This document shows positions 16,584 through 26,910 of a DNA stretch of 64,000 nucleotides, piece by piece (within the stretch, counting starts at the first letter, position 1; each line of letters opens with the position of its first letter). A program made the translations under genes and the position numbers. The stretch is from Prevotella melaninogenica (lineage in GTDB: Bacteria > Bacteroidota > Bacteroidia > Bacteroidales > Bacteroidaceae). The stretch lies in NCBI RefSeq assembly GCF_018128065.1, contig NZ_CP072359.1, positions 558,001-622,000 on the forward strand, written 5' to 3'. A model generated the notes under the pieces. The model worked only from the letters and a program-made list of their open reading frames with translations. It did not search any database and was not told where the DNA came from.

Positions 16584-16719
16584 GTCAAACATCAAGAATC
16601 AAAGGTTAAACGTCAAAGGGCAAAAGGCGTTCTTCTGTTACTTTGTCTTCTAATACTCTGTCTCAGTTCCCCCTATCGCTATTAACTCGTTAACTTGTCC
16701 ACTCGTTAACTCGTCAACA
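16584..16719 (+). repeat. Heptamer array followed by octamer array
   Basis: Six heptamers (GTCAAAC, ATCAAGA, ATCAAAG, GTTAAAC, GTCAAAG, GGCAAAA) occupy 16584-16625. A TTACTTTGTCTT-type stretch follows, then ACTCGTTA/ACTTGTCC-type octamers at 16681-16719. Confidence 0.75.
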
Positions 16720-16721
16720 CG

Positions 16722-16755
16722 AAAAAAGGATACTGCCGAAGCAATATCCTTTTTG
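16722..16755. terminator. Bidirectional terminator after the OmpA-like gene
   Basis: AAAAAGGATA (16723-16732) pairs with TATCCTTTTT (16745-16754) over a 12-nt loop, giving A- and T-runs on both sides. It lies 66 bp past the stop of the minus-strand ompA-like gene. Confidence 0.8.
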
Positions 16756-16821
16756 TGAGAATTTATTTAGCAAAGTTTGTGGGACACACGAGACACGTAT
16801 GTCCCAATGTTTTCAATTTGA

Positions 16822-17499
16822 TTACAATGAACCGTTGTTTGCCTGACGAACCATCTCTGATGAAGCATAGAGGTAAACCTCTACACGGCGGTTAGCCTGA
16901 CTAATAGTCTTATTCTCGATAGGGTTTGCACTACCAAAACCCTGTACTGAACGAATCTGACGGCTGCTTACACCACGACCCTTGAGGTAAGATGATACAG
17001 CATCAGCACGACGCTGGGACAATGGGAGGTTGATGTTGTCGTTACCAGAAGCATCGGTGTAACCCTGAATAGCAACGTCACAGTTAGAGTTGCGCTGCAT
17101 CAAAGAAGCGAACTTTGTGAGGTCGTTCTTAGCCGCAGCACTGAGGTTTGAACCATTCAATGGGAAGAGGATACCAGAGTCGAAGGTAACCTTCACACAG
17201 TCTAAACCATTAGCATCTGTCACCTTGTCAACACGTGCGTTTGGCAACTGCTGTGCTGCCTCGCGTGCTACCTTGTCCATGTGACGACCGATGAGGGCAC
17301 CAGCACCAGCACCTACAGCACCACCGATAGCAGCACCAATGGCTGTGCTCTTACCGTTACGACCTATAATCTGACCAACGATGCCACCCAATGCTGCACC
17401 AGCACCGCCACCGATTAATGCACCTGAACCTTGTTTTGTCTGACAACTTACGACAGTGAGGAAACACATACCTACTGCCATCATTTTCATATTCTTCAT
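16822..17499 (-). CDS. OmpA-family lipoprotein with glycine-zipper region
   Basis: I take the ATG at 17499 (225 aa); two extra upstream codons would need a TTG start. A lipoprotein signal (CFLTVVSC) is followed by a Gly/Ala-rich double glycine zipper (residues about 28-72, GALIGGGAGAALGGIVG), a linker, and a C-terminal OmpA/MotB peptidoglycan-binding domain (about 105-215). The latter contains IQGYTDASGNDNINLPLSQR, RADAVSSYL and NRRVEVYL, with the Asp and Arg that bind diaminopimelate. It probably anchors the outer membrane to peptidoglycan, as in the Pal/YiaD group. A -7 box lies about 80 bp upstream and a strong terminator follows. It is a single-gene unit. Confidence 0.92.
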   Translation of the reverse strand: MKNMKMMAVGMCFLTVVSCQTKQGSGALIGGGAGAALGGIVGQIIGRNGKSTAIGAAIGGAVGAGAGALIGRHMDKVAREAAQQLPNARVDKVTDANGLDCVKVTFDSGILFPLNGSNLSAAAKNDLTKFASLMQRNSNCDVAIQGYTDASGNDNINLPLSQRRADAVSSYLKGRGVSSRQIRSVQGFGSANPIENKTISQANRRVEVYLYASSEMVRQANNGSL

Positions 17500-17579
17500 A
17501 ATCAAACGTACTTATTGATTAATATCTTTTACCTTCTGGCTTGGCTTTACAGCCGCACCTTAATTCATTTTAATTCGTG

Positions 17580-17587
17580 CAAAGTTA
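17580..17587 (-). promoter_or_regulatory. -7 box of the OmpA-like lipoprotein gene
   Basis: On the minus strand TAACTTTG is a perfect -7 box. No good TTG was seen at 19-21 bp upstream. Confidence 0.45.
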
Positions 17588-17875
17588 AACAAATATGTGC
17601 TGTATAGCATTCATTGCCAACATTTTTTTGTATTTTTGCAAAAATAAAGCTAACTCGGCAAAGTGAAGCAAGTTTCGTTTGCACTCATTTGCATTATTTT
17701 CACAAAGGATAGGCTGGTATTAGCAAGTGGGAACGGGGTTCCCTTTGTTCTTGACTTTCTCAGCCGTATCTGTGTGCAAAGTTAGTGTTTCAAGGCATAC
17801 TCGCAAAAGGGAAATGCCTATAATAGCATGGGAAATCCCCTAAAGGTGCAAAATAAAAAATAGAATAATATATTT

Positions 17876-19357
17876 ATGGCAAAAGAACTGAAAGAAATGA
17901 CCAAGAGAGCAGATAACTACTCTCAATGGTACAATGACTTGGTAATAAAGGCAGACTTGATTGAGCAGTCTGCTGTTCGTGGTTGTATGGTTATCAAGCC
18001 ATACGGCTATGCTATCTGGGAGAAGATTCAAGCACAGCTTGACAAGATGTTTAAGGAGACAGGTGTACAGAATGCTTACTTCCCAATGTTGATTCCTAAG
18101 AGCTTCCTCTCTCGTGAGGCTGAGCACGTAAAGGGATTTGCCAAGGAGTGTGCCGTGGTTACTCACTACCGCTTAAAGGCTACAGAAGATGGTAATGCTG
18201 TTGAGGTTGACCCTAACGCAAAGTTAGAGGAGGAATTGATTATCCGCCCTACCAGTGAGACAATCATCTGGAACACTTATAAGAACTGGATTCACTCTTG
18301 GCGCGATCTGCCATTGATGTGCAACCAGTGGTGTAATGTTATGCGTTGGGAGATGCGTACGCGTCCGTTCCTCCGCACATCTGAGTTCCTCTGGCAGGAG
18401 GGTCACACCGCTCACGCTACACGTGAGGAGGCTGAGAAGGAGGCACAGACCATGTTGCGTGTTTACGCTGATTTCGCTGAGAAGTGGCTCGCTGTTCCTG
18501 TTGTACAGGGTGTGAAAAGTGAGACAGAACGTTTCGCTGGTGCGTTAGATACTTATACTATCGAGGCAATGATGCAGGACGGTAAGGCTCTCCAGAGTGG
18601 TACTTCTCACTTCTTAGGTCAGAACTTCGCAAAGTCATTCGACGTTACCTTCCTTAACAAGGAGAACAAACCAGAGTATGTATGGGCTACCTCTTGGGGT
18701 GTTAGTACTCGTCTTATCGGTGCGCTCATCATGACCCACTCTGACGATAACGGTCTCGTTCTTCCTCCAAAGATTGCCCCTATTCAGGTGGTTATCGTAC
18801 CTATCTTCAAGGGTGAGGAGCAGTTGAAGGAGCTCACAGACAAGTTGCAACCAGTTATTGATCAGCTCCGTGCGTTGGGAATCACAGTCAAGTATGACGA
18901 TGCCGACAACAAGCGTCCGGGCTTTAAATTCGCTGACTACGAATTGAAGGGTGTGCCTGTACGTCTCGCTATGGGTGGTCGTGACTTGGAGAACAACACT
19001 ATTGAGGTGATGCGTCGTGACACCTTGGAGAAAGAGAGCGTAAGTTTCGACGGTATTGTTGAGCGTATCAAGAACCTTCTCGACGAGATTCAGGACAACA
19101 TCTTCAAGAAGGCTAAGGACTTCCGTGATGCTCATATCTACGAGTGCGAGAACTATGAGGAGTTCAAAGAGAAGGTGAAGGACGGTGGTTTCTTCCTCTG
19201 CCACTGGGATGGTACTGAGGAGACTGAGGCTAAGATTAAGGAAGACACGCAGGCAACCATCCGTTGTGTCCCTTATATGTTCGAGCAGACACCGGGCGTT
19301 GACATGGTAAGCGGCAAGCCTGCTAAGTATCGTGTCATCATCGCAAGATCATATTAA
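17876..19357 (+). CDS. proS: Prolyl-tRNA synthetase (archaeal/eukaryal type)
   Basis: The enzyme charges tRNA-Pro with proline in the cytosol. At 493 residues and without an editing (INS) domain it is the ProS type 3 form typical of Bacteroidota. Visible class II motifs are the tetramer-like [15 protein letters not shown], motif 2 [16 protein letters not shown] followed by [10 protein letters not shown], and motif 3 [17 protein letters not shown]. An anticodon-binding domain ([10 protein letters not shown] to about 390) and a C-terminal extension with cysteines follow. Its start is at the ATG at 17876. A long stable hairpin terminator follows the stop. Confidence 0.97.
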   Translation: MAKELKEMTKRADNYSQWYNDLVIKADLIEQSAVRGCMVIKPYGYAIWEKIQAQLDKMFKETGVQNAYFPMLIPKSFLSREAEHVKGFAKECAVVTHYRLKATEDGNAVEVDPNAKLEEELIIRPTSETIIWNTYKNWIHSWRDLPLMCNQWCNVMRWEMRTRPFLRTSEFLWQEGHTAHATREEAEKEAQTMLRVYADFAEKWLAVPVVQGVKSETERFAGALDTYTIEAMMQDGKALQSGTSHFLGQNFAKSFDVTFLNKENKPEYVWATSWGVSTRLIGALIMTHSDDNGLVLPPKIAPIQVVIVPIFKGEEQLKELTDKLQPVIDQLRALGITVKYDDADNKRPGFKFADYELKGVPVRLAMGGRDLENNTIEVMRRDTLEKESVSFDGIVERIKNLLDEIQDNIFKKAKDFRDAHIYECENYEEFKEKVKDGGFFLCHWDGTEETEAKIKEDTQATIRCVPYMFEQTPGVDMVSGKPAKYRVIIARSY

Positions 19358-19374
19358 TAGTTAATAATACTCAC

Positions 19375-19453
19375 AGATTTAACGGCTTCAGGATATTTAT
19401 AAATGCAGGACTAACAACGAATGCTTATAAATTCTGGAGCCGTTAATCTTTTT
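19375..19453 (+). terminator. Terminator after proS
   Basis: GATTTAACGGCTTCAG pairs with CTGGAGCCGTTAATC (one mismatch), with an inner ATTTATAA/TTATAAAT stem and a TTTTTAT run after it. Confidence 0.8.
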
Positions 19454-19493
19454 ATCCTAAAGTATAAAATACTAATTAAATAACATTTGCCTT

Positions 19494-20429
19494 ATGAAAA
19501 AATCATTTCTTACTTTCGTTTTACTCCTCGCTGTAACAGCGTTGAACGCCCAGACCTTAATCAAGGCTAACTTCCAAAAGGGCGACCAAGCTACCTATGA
19601 GAGCGTAGCTGATATTAAACTCAGTGTTCCGATGGCTGGAAACTCCGAAAGCATAAAGACAAACAGCAAAACAAAGATTATTGTAAAAGATGCTACTGCA
19701 GATGGTTATGTCATCGAAATGACGACAACCAACATGAAGATGGAAGGCAATCAGGAGGTTGTTCAGCAGACAGGAAACATGCTGAACCAATACCTCAGCA
19801 ATGTACCAATGCTCTTAAAGACGGATGCCAACGGAAAGGTGAAGGACCTCTTGAACTACACTGAAGTCCAAACAAAGGTAAGTAAGTTTGCAATGGCATT
19901 CATTGACTCGCTCTATAAGGCCAAACCTGAAATGGAGAAGACACTGCCTAAGTATAAGATGGCTATGTCTACCAACAGCCTACTCACCAAAGAATCTTTC
20001 ATCGAGTCTGCTGAAAACAATTCTTTCTTTATCCTTTTTGGTAAGACACTCAAGACGGGTGACAAAGAAGATATGAATAAGCAAGGCATCAAAACCTCTG
20101 TAACCTATGAGGTAAACAAGGAACCAAACGCACTCAATATCATTGGTAAGATTAAGGGCAATATGACAGAAGATGATGTCAAAGCCTTCTTTATTGACAA
20201 GATGAAGCAGATGGGTGCTGACGAAGCTATGGTTTCAAAACTCGATGCTAACTGGGGACAGCTGCAGAAGATGGGTATGGCAAAAATGGATCTCGACGGT
20301 ACTTCTACTACCAAACTCCTCAACACTGGTTGGGCTACTGAATACAGTACGGACGTGAAAACAAAGATGATGGGAATGGAAATGACCATCAACACTGTTA
20401 CTAAATTGGTGGAGAAGAGCTGGAAGTAA
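19494..20429 (+). CDS. Secreted protein of unknown function (DUF6263-like)
   Basis: The 311 residues start with a signal peptide ending ALNAQ. The mature part is rich in beta strands and Met/Lys, with the pattern [19 protein letters not shown], a central stretch [20 protein letters not shown], and a C-terminal [19 protein letters not shown]. This resembles the DUF6263 group of Bacteroidota exported proteins, an assignment I am not sure of. It has no lipobox, so it is periplasmic or surface-exposed by another route. Its 3' end is overlapped on the other strand by the extended reading frame of the cytosine methyltransferase. Confidence 0.7.
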   Translation: MKKSFLTFVLLLAVTALNAQTLIKANFQKGDQATYESVADIKLSVPMAGNSESIKTNSKTKIIVKDATADGYVIEMTTTNMKMEGNQEVVQQTGNMLNQYLSNVPMLLKTDANGKVKDLLNYTEVQTKVSKFAMAFIDSLYKAKPEMEKTLPKYKMAMSTNSLLTKESFIESAENNSFFILFGKTLKTGDKEDMNKQGIKTSVTYEVNKEPNALNIIGKIKGNMTEDDVKAFFIDKMKQMGADEAMVSKLDANWGQLQKMGMAKMDLDGTSTTKLLNTGWATEYSTDVKTKMMGMEMTINTVTKLVEKSWK

Positions 20430-21500
20430 TCTTAGCGTGTTTATAAGATATAAAGGTGGTGTAGGCAATCCTAACACCACCTTATTTATTTCAATCCGTA
20501 AAATTAATACTATTCCTTTTAATGTTTCTATTATACTCATTGCCACATAATAAGCAAGGTTTACAGGCACTGCATTACCAATCATCTTGTACCCATAGTT
20601 AACATCGTCGTATAGGAAACAATAGTCATCAGGAAAACTCTGTACACGTGCAACTTCTCGAACAGTCATCCTTCGATAAAGATGCTCTTTACCAGGAACA
20701 AAGCGTTGAAGATTTTTTCCTATTTTTTCCATTTTAGGGGCTTGTGGATGCAGTTGACATTGACGACCACTTGCTTGAACAGTAAAGCCAGGTTCATCCC
20801 AAGAACGTACGCGATTTCGTGACATAAAGATAGGGGAATATGCTCCTATAAAATATTCATTATTAGGAACTATACAAACATCTCCATTCGTGTGATTCTT
20901 CTCGCGTGCTGGGATTGCAGTCTCTTGTAAATCCCAAATTGCTTCTCGAAGTGTTAGCTTATGCTTTTGTGGGAGAGGAAATTCATAATCATTGATATGT
21001 AAATCCTTTCGAAAACCAATATAGAACACACGGTTTCGGTCCTCAGGAACGTCAAAGTCATTCGCATTAAGCATCTTTAAATTCACATCATAGCCAGCTT
21101 GATCAAATAGGTTCATGAATCCTCTTACTGCATCAGCATGTCGTTTTGCAAGCATACCAGGAACATTCTCTGCTACAAAAAACAATGGTTGAGTATCACG
21201 TAGAATACGGATATACTCATAAAATAATTGTCCTCGAGCATCTTCGATACCTTTCAAAGTCCCAGCCTCACTCCATGATTGACAAGGAGGACCGCCAATA
21301 ATACCTACTGGATTCATAGGAAAAGCGTCAGAAGAAATATTACGTATATCACCTTCTATAAGTTTCGTACCTGGAAAGTTTGCTCTGAATGTGGGGCAAA
21401 TTTTTTTATCAAACTCGTTAGCAACTATAGTACGGAAGCCAGCATTATGGAAGCCTTTATCAAGCCCTCCTGCGCCAGAAAAAAGACTTATCAATCTCAT
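20235..21500 (-). CDS. HaeIII-type DNA (cytosine-5) methyltransferase with abnormal C-terminal read-through
   Basis: It methylates cytosine, predicted in GGCC by its partner nuclease. The C5-MTase motifs are in order: [23 protein letters not shown] with catalytic Cys73, [50 protein letters not shown]. The family normally ends soon after motif X, at about 330 residues. Here no stop occurs and the frame continues about 85 residues, crossing 195 bp of antisense DNA of the neighbouring secreted-protein gene. The tail ([20 protein letters not shown]) has no family character and suggests the original stop was lost at the island junction. The gene starts 7 bp after the restriction enzyme stop. The tail may be tolerated or the enzyme unstable. 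Confidence 0.92.
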   Translation of the reverse strand: MRLISLFSGAGGLDKGFHNAGFRTIVANEFDKKICPTFRANFPGTKLIEGDIRNISSDAFPMNPVGIIGGPPCQSWSEAGTLKGIEDARGQLFYEYIRILRDTQPLFFVAENVPGMLAKRHADAVRGFMNLFDQAGYDVNLKMLNANDFDVPEDRNRVFYIGFRKDLHINDYEFPLPQKHKLTLREAIWDLQETAIPAREKNHTNGDVCIVPNNEYFIGAYSPIFMSRNRVRSWDEPGFTVQASGRQCQLHPQAPKMEKIGKNLQRFVPGKEHLYRRMTVREVARVQSFPDDYCFLYDDVNYGYKMIGNAVPVNLAYYVAMSIIETLKGIVLILRIEINKVVLGLPTPPLYLINTLRLLPALLHQFSNSVDGHFHSHHLCFHVRTVFSSPTSVEEFGSRSTVEIHFCHTHLLQLSPVSIEF

Positions 21501-21507
21501 TTATATT

Positions 21508-22461
21508 TTACCATTTACAATTATACTTTATATTTACATCTACTGGCATCCCTAAAATTTGAATATCAAACTTCAAGGAAGGTTCTACCAAATCCTTTGC
21601 GTTATGAATACGGAAAGAGAATTGCCAACCTTCGTCAAAACTCATTATAACAGTTGTTTTACTGTTTGGCTTTAAGCCAATATACAGTAACGAGTTTGGA
21701 AGCTCTATCATAGGCACTTTAAGTGCGGGGGCAGTTTCCTTACTTGAAAGATTTAAGGTGCCATACATATTAAAGGATTGTATAGTTGTTAGTCGCTTAT
21801 TATCAATGCTTATAACTTTGTAGAAATCATATTTACTTAACAGGTATGCTACTAACTTACGAGGAATAGTATTATCCTTTTCAATCTGTTTCTTAATTTC
21901 TGCCATAAAAGCTTTGAGTAAGGGAATATAAACATCTTCCTCTTTTGAATTCAACTCACAAAAGTATGTCCCCTTTTTCTTTTCAGCTTCCAGAAAGGTA
22001 AAAATAGGTTCAATATCATCCCAATAAGTTTTAGAACATTTCTTTCCATACCATTTCTCTCCAAAATCAAGTTTACGTGAAAGACGACTGTGTTTAACAG
22101 CCATGTGATTGTGTTTGATGCTCAAACCTATTTCCCATATAATATTATTACGTTGTATGATGATATCACGAACATCCGCTACTTTACCATGCTGATCACT
22201 CTGTATGAATAAATCTACACTATTATTATCAACTTCTACAATGTTTGGCTCTAATGCAAATATAGTTTCAATGGTAGATTTAGCACTAAGCATATAGATT
22301 ATTTGTTGAGCATCACTCAATGTGTCCCATGCCACCGCAGCTGCCTTATAACTACTATTTTGTATTATCTGTGCAGGACGAATAGCCTCAATAGCTTCAT
22401 GTAATGAATGCAAACATATAAACTCATAAGCCCGACCGTGATTATTACTTTTATTACTCAT
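21508..22461 (-). CDS. HaeIII family type II restriction endonuclease
   Basis: The 317-residue protein opens MSNKSNNHGRAYEFICL, the hallmark of the RE_HaeIII family, and continues with IIQNSSYKAAAVAWDTLSD, SAKSTIETIFALEPNI, and the candidate catalytic region DVRDIIIQRNNIIWEIGLSI followed by KHNHMAVKHSRLSRKLDFG. HaeIII enzymes cut GGCC; specificity here is inferred. It is first in a two-gene operon with the methyltransferase. The gene is markedly AT-rich compared with proS and rpoD, as expected for a horizontally acquired restriction module. Confidence 0.93.
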   Translation of the reverse strand: MSNKSNNHGRAYEFICLHSLHEAIEAIRPAQIIQNSSYKAAAVAWDTLSDAQQIIYMLSAKSTIETIFALEPNIVEVDNNSVDLFIQSDQHGKVADVRDIIIQRNNIIWEIGLSIKHNHMAVKHSRLSRKLDFGEKWYGKKCSKTYWDDIEPIFTFLEAEKKKGTYFCELNSKEEDVYIPLLKAFMAEIKKQIEKDNTIPRKLVAYLLSKYDFYKVISIDNKRLTTIQSFNMYGTLNLSSKETAPALKVPMIELPNSLLYIGLKPNSKTTVIMSFDEGWQFSFRIHNAKDLVEPSLKFDIQILGMPVDVNIKYNCKW

Positions 22462-22990
22462 ATATCAATAATAGTTTATTTAATTAACATATATATCTAT
22501 AATCTTAGAGATTCATCATAAATACAAAGTTTAAAGAGGTAATATGATAGATAAAAGCTATGAAGCCATGGCAATTATTATCACAGCTTTTAGACACAAC
22601 TAATCTTTCAGCCAACCACAACCCTTTATAAAACAAATAGAGTGTAAAGATACTATTTTTATTTTAAAATCATTCTTTGTATTAAAAAAATACTAAAGAT
22701 TTCTCATTCTTCTATATAATTATCAACCTTACAACATAATCTCTATTCTATACGTTATATTTTAGTTATAAGGATTTGGGACTAAACATCTCATTGTCAA
22801 AATATCTTTCATATTATGTCAAGATGTATTATGTGACAGAATTATCACTTTCTAAGTATAAAAAATGTAATTAAAGGTTTCCCTATATGTCTTAATATGA
22901 AGAATACTTACTTTATCACTCCATCTTTTATCAGCATCTTTATTATTACTGACAAGTATTGACAAAACAGAACACACCTATATTAACTTC

Positions 22991-23052
22991 GTGCGGATGC
23001 TTAGCACCACCTGTGCAAGGCATCCGCACCACATGTGCGGAGCGTCCGCACA
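22991..23052. repeat. GC-rich palindromic island upstream of rpoD
   Basis: GTGCGGATGC (22991-23000) pairs with GCATCCGCAC (23020-23029), and TGTGCGGA (23034-23041) with TCCGCACA (23045-23052). The 17-mer GTGCTAAGCATCCGCAC on the minus strand (23007-22991) recurs with one change at 45237-45253. Confidence 0.75.
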
Positions 23053-23234
23053 TCAATTAAAGAGAGGAAAAAAGAGTCTTTCTTTTATGTCATAATTCAT
23101 TACAAGGCATTGTTTATTTACCCACAAGAGGACAGGTTTAACGCACAACACATTGATTTTATCTACTACAACAGCCTATTGCAGCGTCTAATCGTATAAA
23201 AAAACATAAAAAGACACAACCAAACGTATCTAAA

Positions 23235-23266
23235 TTTGGTTATTCACATAATTATATGTACCTTTG
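23235..23266 (+). promoter_or_regulatory. rpoD promoter
   Basis: TTTG (23235-23238), a 20-bp spacer, and TACCTTTG (23259-23266) make a textbook Bacteroidota promoter. The leader to the ATG is about 60 nt and contains an AGGAGGA sequence 15 bp before the start, rare among the genes here. Confidence 0.75.
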
Positions 23267-23331
23267 CACGCCGTATCAATTTTGGATAACGGAAAACTGC
23301 TATATTTTAAGGAGGAAATAGTAAACAATTC

Positions 23332-24204
23332 ATGAGACAACTTAAGATTTCAAAAAGTATCACCAACCGATCAAGTGAGGCACTGGATAAGTATCTCGTT
23401 GAGATTGGTCGTGAACCGATGATTACCGTTGACGAAGAGATTGAGCTGGCACAGGAAATCCATAAGGGCGGGCGCAAGGGCGAGCGCGCTAAGGAGAAAC
23501 TGATTAAGGCTAACCTCCGTTTCGTCGTTTCTGTGGCTAAACAGTATCAGCACCAAGGACTCTCTCTCACCGACCTTATCGATGAGGGAAACATTGGTTT
23601 GGTAAAAGCTGCTGAGAAATTTGATGAGACCCGTGGTTTTAAGTTTATCTCATACGCCGTTTGGTGGATTCGTCAGAGTATTTTGCAGGCTATCGCTGAA
23701 CAGAGTCGCATCGTGCGTCTTCCGCTGAATCAGGTGGGTGCTATCTCAAAGATTAATCAGGTAACGAACGAGTTTGTGCAGCAGCACAACCGTCGTCCTT
23801 CTATCCATGAGTTGGCAGAGTTGACAGGTATCGACGAGGCACGCATCCGCCAAAGTCAGAGTGCAGACAATCACCACATGAGTATCGACGCACCGTTCAG
23901 CGATGACGATGACAACTCAATGAGCGACATGTTGTCTTCTGGTGACGACTCACGTACCGACCGTGGTGTAGACTTTGAATCAATGTCAGACGATCTTCGT
24001 GCTGTTCTTCAGAACACATTGAAAGATCGTGAGATAAAGATTGTCACCGAATGTTTTGGTATCGGCTGCCAAGAGAAAGGTTTGGAAGAGATTGGAACAG
24101 AGATGGGACTTACCCGTGAACGTGTTCGCCAGATTCGTGAGAAGGCTATCGAGAAAATTCGTGAGAGTGGCAATGCACGTGTACTCATGAAGTACTTAGG
24201 CTAA
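23332..24204 (+). CDS. rpoD: Primary RNA polymerase sigma factor (sigma70/RpoD)
   Basis: At 290 residues it is the short Bacteroidota primary sigma factor that lacks region 1.1. Regions visible are 1.2 ([16 protein letters not shown]), 2 with the core-binding and -10 recognition helices ([51 protein letters not shown]), 3 ([15 protein letters not shown]), and 4.2 with the helix-turn-helix ([20 protein letters not shown]). It directs housekeeping transcription from the TAnnTTTG promoters seen through this window. It is a single-gene unit with its own strong promoter and terminator. Confidence 0.97.
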   Translation: MRQLKISKSITNRSSEALDKYLVEIGREPMITVDEEIELAQEIHKGGRKGERAKEKLIKANLRFVVSVAKQYQHQGLSLTDLIDEGNIGLVKAAEKFDETRGFKFISYAVWWIRQSILQAIAEQSRIVRLPLNQVGAISKINQVTNEFVQQHNRRPSIHELAELTGIDEARIRQSQSADNHHMSIDAPFSDDDDNSMSDMLSSGDDSRTDRGVDFESMSDDLRAVLQNTLKDREIKIVTECFGIGCQEKGLEEIGTEMGLTRERVRQIREKAIEKIRESGNARVLMKYLG

Positions 24205-24428
24205 AAAAGAAAAGATTAAGGTGGGTTTTATCAATTAGCTTTGTCATATTTCGAGACTATCTTCGAGGGTAAATTGACGGTAAATGAAGAGAGTTATGCA
24301 GGCATAACGACTGAATGAACTGGATTTTTGAGTCGAAGAGAGTTCAAAAGACGACAAAACGTAACCCATAATTTTATGAGTTAATTTCGGTGGTAATTAA
24401 TAGAATCCGCCTGAAGATAATGATTTTG

Positions 24429-24461
24429 AAAGAGGATGTCCAAAGATGACACATCCTCTTT
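24429..24461 (+). terminator. Hairpin terminator 225 bp after rpoD
   Basis: AAAGAGGATGT (24429-24439) and ACATCCTCTTT (24451-24461) form a perfect 11-bp stem followed by TCTCTAT. The DNA between the rpoD stop and this hairpin shows no gene. Confidence 0.7.
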
Positions 24462-24586
24462 TCTCTATATAAAGTCTTGCAATCTTTTATTGCAGGGCTT
24501 TATTCAATAATAATATATCCACCATCAGTAATCACTCCTTATTCGCTCATAGACCATTAGTCCAAAGAGAACTTGGAGGTGATACA

Positions 24587-24640
24587 GGGGTATCTCGGTA
24601 ATCACTCCCCTCCCTATGGGGGGAGGGGTCGGGGGAGGGG
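24587..24640 (+). repeat. R1 hairpin repeat, copy d
   Basis: GGGGTATCTCGGTAATCACT then CCCCTCCC/GGGAGGGG and TCGGGGGAGGGG. It ends 27 bp from the ettA stop, in sense orientation for ettA. Confidence 0.85.
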
Positions 24641-24667
24641 CCAGTTGGTTGGCTGATTGGTGGGGTT

Positions 24668-26365
24668 TTACTCCTCCATCAACTTTCTATATCTACCCTT
24701 CTTAATCTCCTCATTGCCAAGACGGCGTGCCTTGTTGATTTCGTAATCAGAGAAGCCACCTTCGAAGTAGACAACTTCACCGTTAGCCTCAAAGGCGAGG
24801 ATGTGGGTACAGATACGGTCGAGGAACCAACGGTCGTGGCTGATGACAACCGCACAACCTGCGAATGCCTCAAGACCTTCCTCCAATGCACGGAGTGTGT
24901 TCACGTCGATGTCATTGGTAGGCTCATCGAGGAGGAGGACATTACCTTCCTGCTTCAATGCCATAGCCAACTGAAGACGGTTACGCTCACCACCTGAGAG
25001 TACTGAACAGAGCTTGCTCTGGTCGGTACCTGAGAAGTTGAAACGTGAGAGATAAGCACGTGAATTGATATCACGACCACCCATGCGGATTGTCTCGTTG
25101 CCCTGTGACACTACATCATATACTGTCTTGTTAAGGTCGATATCCTTATGCTGCTGGTCAACGTAAGCGAGCTTAACGGTCTCACCCACTGCAAACGTAC
25201 CACCATCTGCCTGCTCCAAGCCCATGATAAGGCGGAAGAGCGTTGTCTTACCAGCACCGTTAGGACCGATAACACCGACGATGCCGTTAGGTGGCAACAT
25301 GAAGTTGAGGTCGTTGAAGAGTACCTTCTCACCGAAAGCCTTCTGCACGTGCTGCGCTTCGATAACCTTATTACCCAAACGTGGACCATTTGGAATGAAG
25401 ATTTCGAGCTTCTCCTCACGCTGCTTCTGCTCCTCGTTGAGCATCTGCTCGTAAGAGTTCAGACGAGCCTTACCCTTTGCCTGACGAGCCTTCGGAGCCA
25501 TACGCACCCACTCCAACTCACGCTGCAAAGTCTTGCGACGCTTAGAAGCCGACTTCTCTTCCTGCTCCATGCGTTTTGTCTTCTGATCGAGCCATGAAGA
25601 GTAGTTACCCTTCCATGGAATACCCTCACCACGGTCGAGTTCAAGAATCCACTCGCTCACATCATCCAAGAAGTAACGGTCGTGGGTAACAGCGATAACA
25701 GTACCCTCATACTGCTGCAAGTGCTGCTCCAACCAGTCGATACTCTCAGCATCAAGGTGGTTGGTAGGCTCATCGAGCAACAACACATCTGGCTTCTGAA
25801 GGAGCAGACGGCAGAGGGCAACACGACGACGCTCACCTCCAGAGAGGTTAGTCACTGGCAAATCGCCCTTAGGACAACGCAGTGCATCCATCGCCCTTTC
25901 GAGTCGTGAATCAATGTTCCAAGCGTCTGTTGCATCAATGATATCCTGCAACTCAGCTTGACGCTGCATCAACTTATCCATCTTGTCAGCATCAGAGTAA
26001 TACTCCTCCAATCCGAACTTAACGTTGATATCGTCGTATTCCTTCAGTGCATCATAGATATGCTGCACACCCTCCATAACATTCTCCTTCACGGTCTTAG
26101 CCTCATCGAGCGGTGGATCCTGTGGCAGATAGCCCACAGAGTAGCCCGGACTCCATACCACTTCGCCCTGTGTTGGTTCCACAAGACCAGCGATAATCTT
26201 CATCAGCGTAGACTTACCTGCGCCGTTGAGACCAATAATACCTATCTTTGCACCATAGAAGAACGAGAGGTAAATGTTCTTCAGAATCTGTTTCTGGTTC
26301 TGTGGGATAATCTTCGATACACCCACCATTGAGAAGATAATCTTCTTGTCGTCTACTGTTGCCAT
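24668..26365 (-). CDS. ettA: Energy-dependent translational throttle protein EttA (ABC-F ATPase)
   Basis: The 565-residue soluble ABC-F protein has two ATP-binding cassettes: Walker A GLNGAGKST and GPNGAGKTT, signature motifs LSGGERRRVALCR and LSGGERNRLQLA, and Walker B LLLDEPTNHLD and LLLDEPTNDID. The P-site tRNA interaction linker with a KQRE-rich helix lies between them (about 255-325). EttA binds the ribosomal E site and gates initiation according to ATP:ADP level. Length and the N-terminal KKIIFSMVGVSK match EttA rather than the resistance ABC-F proteins. It has its own promoter, and an R1 repeat follows the stop. Confidence 0.95.
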   Translation of the reverse strand: MATVDDKKIIFSMVGVSKIIPQNQKQILKNIYLSFFYGAKIGIIGLNGAGKSTLMKIIAGLVEPTQGEVVWSPGYSVGYLPQDPPLDEAKTVKENVMEGVQHIYDALKEYDDINVKFGLEEYYSDADKMDKLMQRQAELQDIIDATDAWNIDSRLERAMDALRCPKGDLPVTNLSGGERRRVALCRLLLQKPDVLLLDEPTNHLDAESIDWLEQHLQQYEGTVIAVTHDRYFLDDVSEWILELDRGEGIPWKGNYSSWLDQKTKRMEQEEKSASKRRKTLQRELEWVRMAPKARQAKGKARLNSYEQMLNEEQKQREEKLEIFIPNGPRLGNKVIEAQHVQKAFGEKVLFNDLNFMLPPNGIVGVIGPNGAGKTTLFRLIMGLEQADGGTFAVGETVKLAYVDQQHKDIDLNKTVYDVVSQGNETIRMGGRDINSRAYLSRFNFSGTDQSKLCSVLSGGERNRLQLAMALKQEGNVLLLDEPTNDIDVNTLRALEEGLEAFAGCAVVISHDRWFLDRICTHILAFEANGEVVYFEGGFSDYEINKARRLGNEEIKKGRYRKLMEE

Positions 26366-26389
26366 TTATTCTTTCGTTTGTTTTGTACG

Positions 26390-26421
26390 CAAAGATAACG
26401 AAAATAATTCATACTAACAAA
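26390..26421 (-). promoter_or_regulatory. ettA promoter
   Basis: On the minus strand TATCTTTG (26397-26390) and TTTG (26421-26418) are separated by 20 bp, 24 bp before the start codon. Confidence 0.7.
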
Positions 26422-26430
26422 TCAAAGATT

Positions 26431-26601
26431 GAGTTGACGAGTAGATGAGTTAACGAGTGGACAAGGTAATTACAGACAGGATAAATTAAGACAAAGTAAC
26501 AGAAGAACGTTTTACTCATCAACGAACCAATAGGTGTATCTCGCATTTCACCCCCCTATAAGGGAGGGGTTGGGGGTGAGGCTTTCCCCTATGGGGGAGG
26601 G
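26431..26601 (+). repeat. Octamer array and R1 hairpin repeat copy e
   Basis: Octamers GAGTTGAC, GAGTAGAT, GAGTTAAC, GAGTGGAC lie at 26431-26462. An R1 copy starts AACCAATAGGTGTATCTCGC at 26525 and carries a second half hairpin (CCCCTAT/GGGGGAGGG) to 26601. This is the only R1 copy not close behind a stop codon. The gap 26602-26881 shows nothing else. Confidence 0.75.
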
Positions 26602-26881
26602 ACTGATTCCATTTTACAGTTCTATCCATAAACTTCATTTCCTGTCATTCCCGTCATTCGTAGTAGACATTTAACTTGTTATATTACAGTAAGATACAAG
26701 AAATGTTAAAAATGACAGCAAACTAAAACAAAACTATCCTTGGGTTTTATATGATAATATCTTCTTATTTGGAAATACTCATTATTCCAAAAGTTTGGAA
26801 TGACTTTTTTAGAATTAGTTTTTTATGTACCTGTTTTCCTACCATTTTCCTACTGAGTCAATAAAAAACTTGTAGGCTTCA

Positions 26882-26910
26882 TTGATATTTCAGAATAATG
26901 TTTATCTTTG
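26882..26910 (+). promoter_or_regulatory. Promoter of the small membrane protein gene
   Basis: TTG (26882-26884) and TATCTTTG (26903-26910), spacer 18 bp. The leader to the ATG at 27062 is about 145 nt. Confidence 0.5.

Larger units (their letters stand above)
22462..23331. other. Long AT-rich intergenic region between the restriction gene and rpoD
   Basis: No ORF or RNA gene is visible in 870 bp. It contains a GC-rich palindromic island (22991-23052) and, at the right end, the rpoD promoter. The AT-rich left part is probably the remaining flank of the restriction island. Confidence 0.6.
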
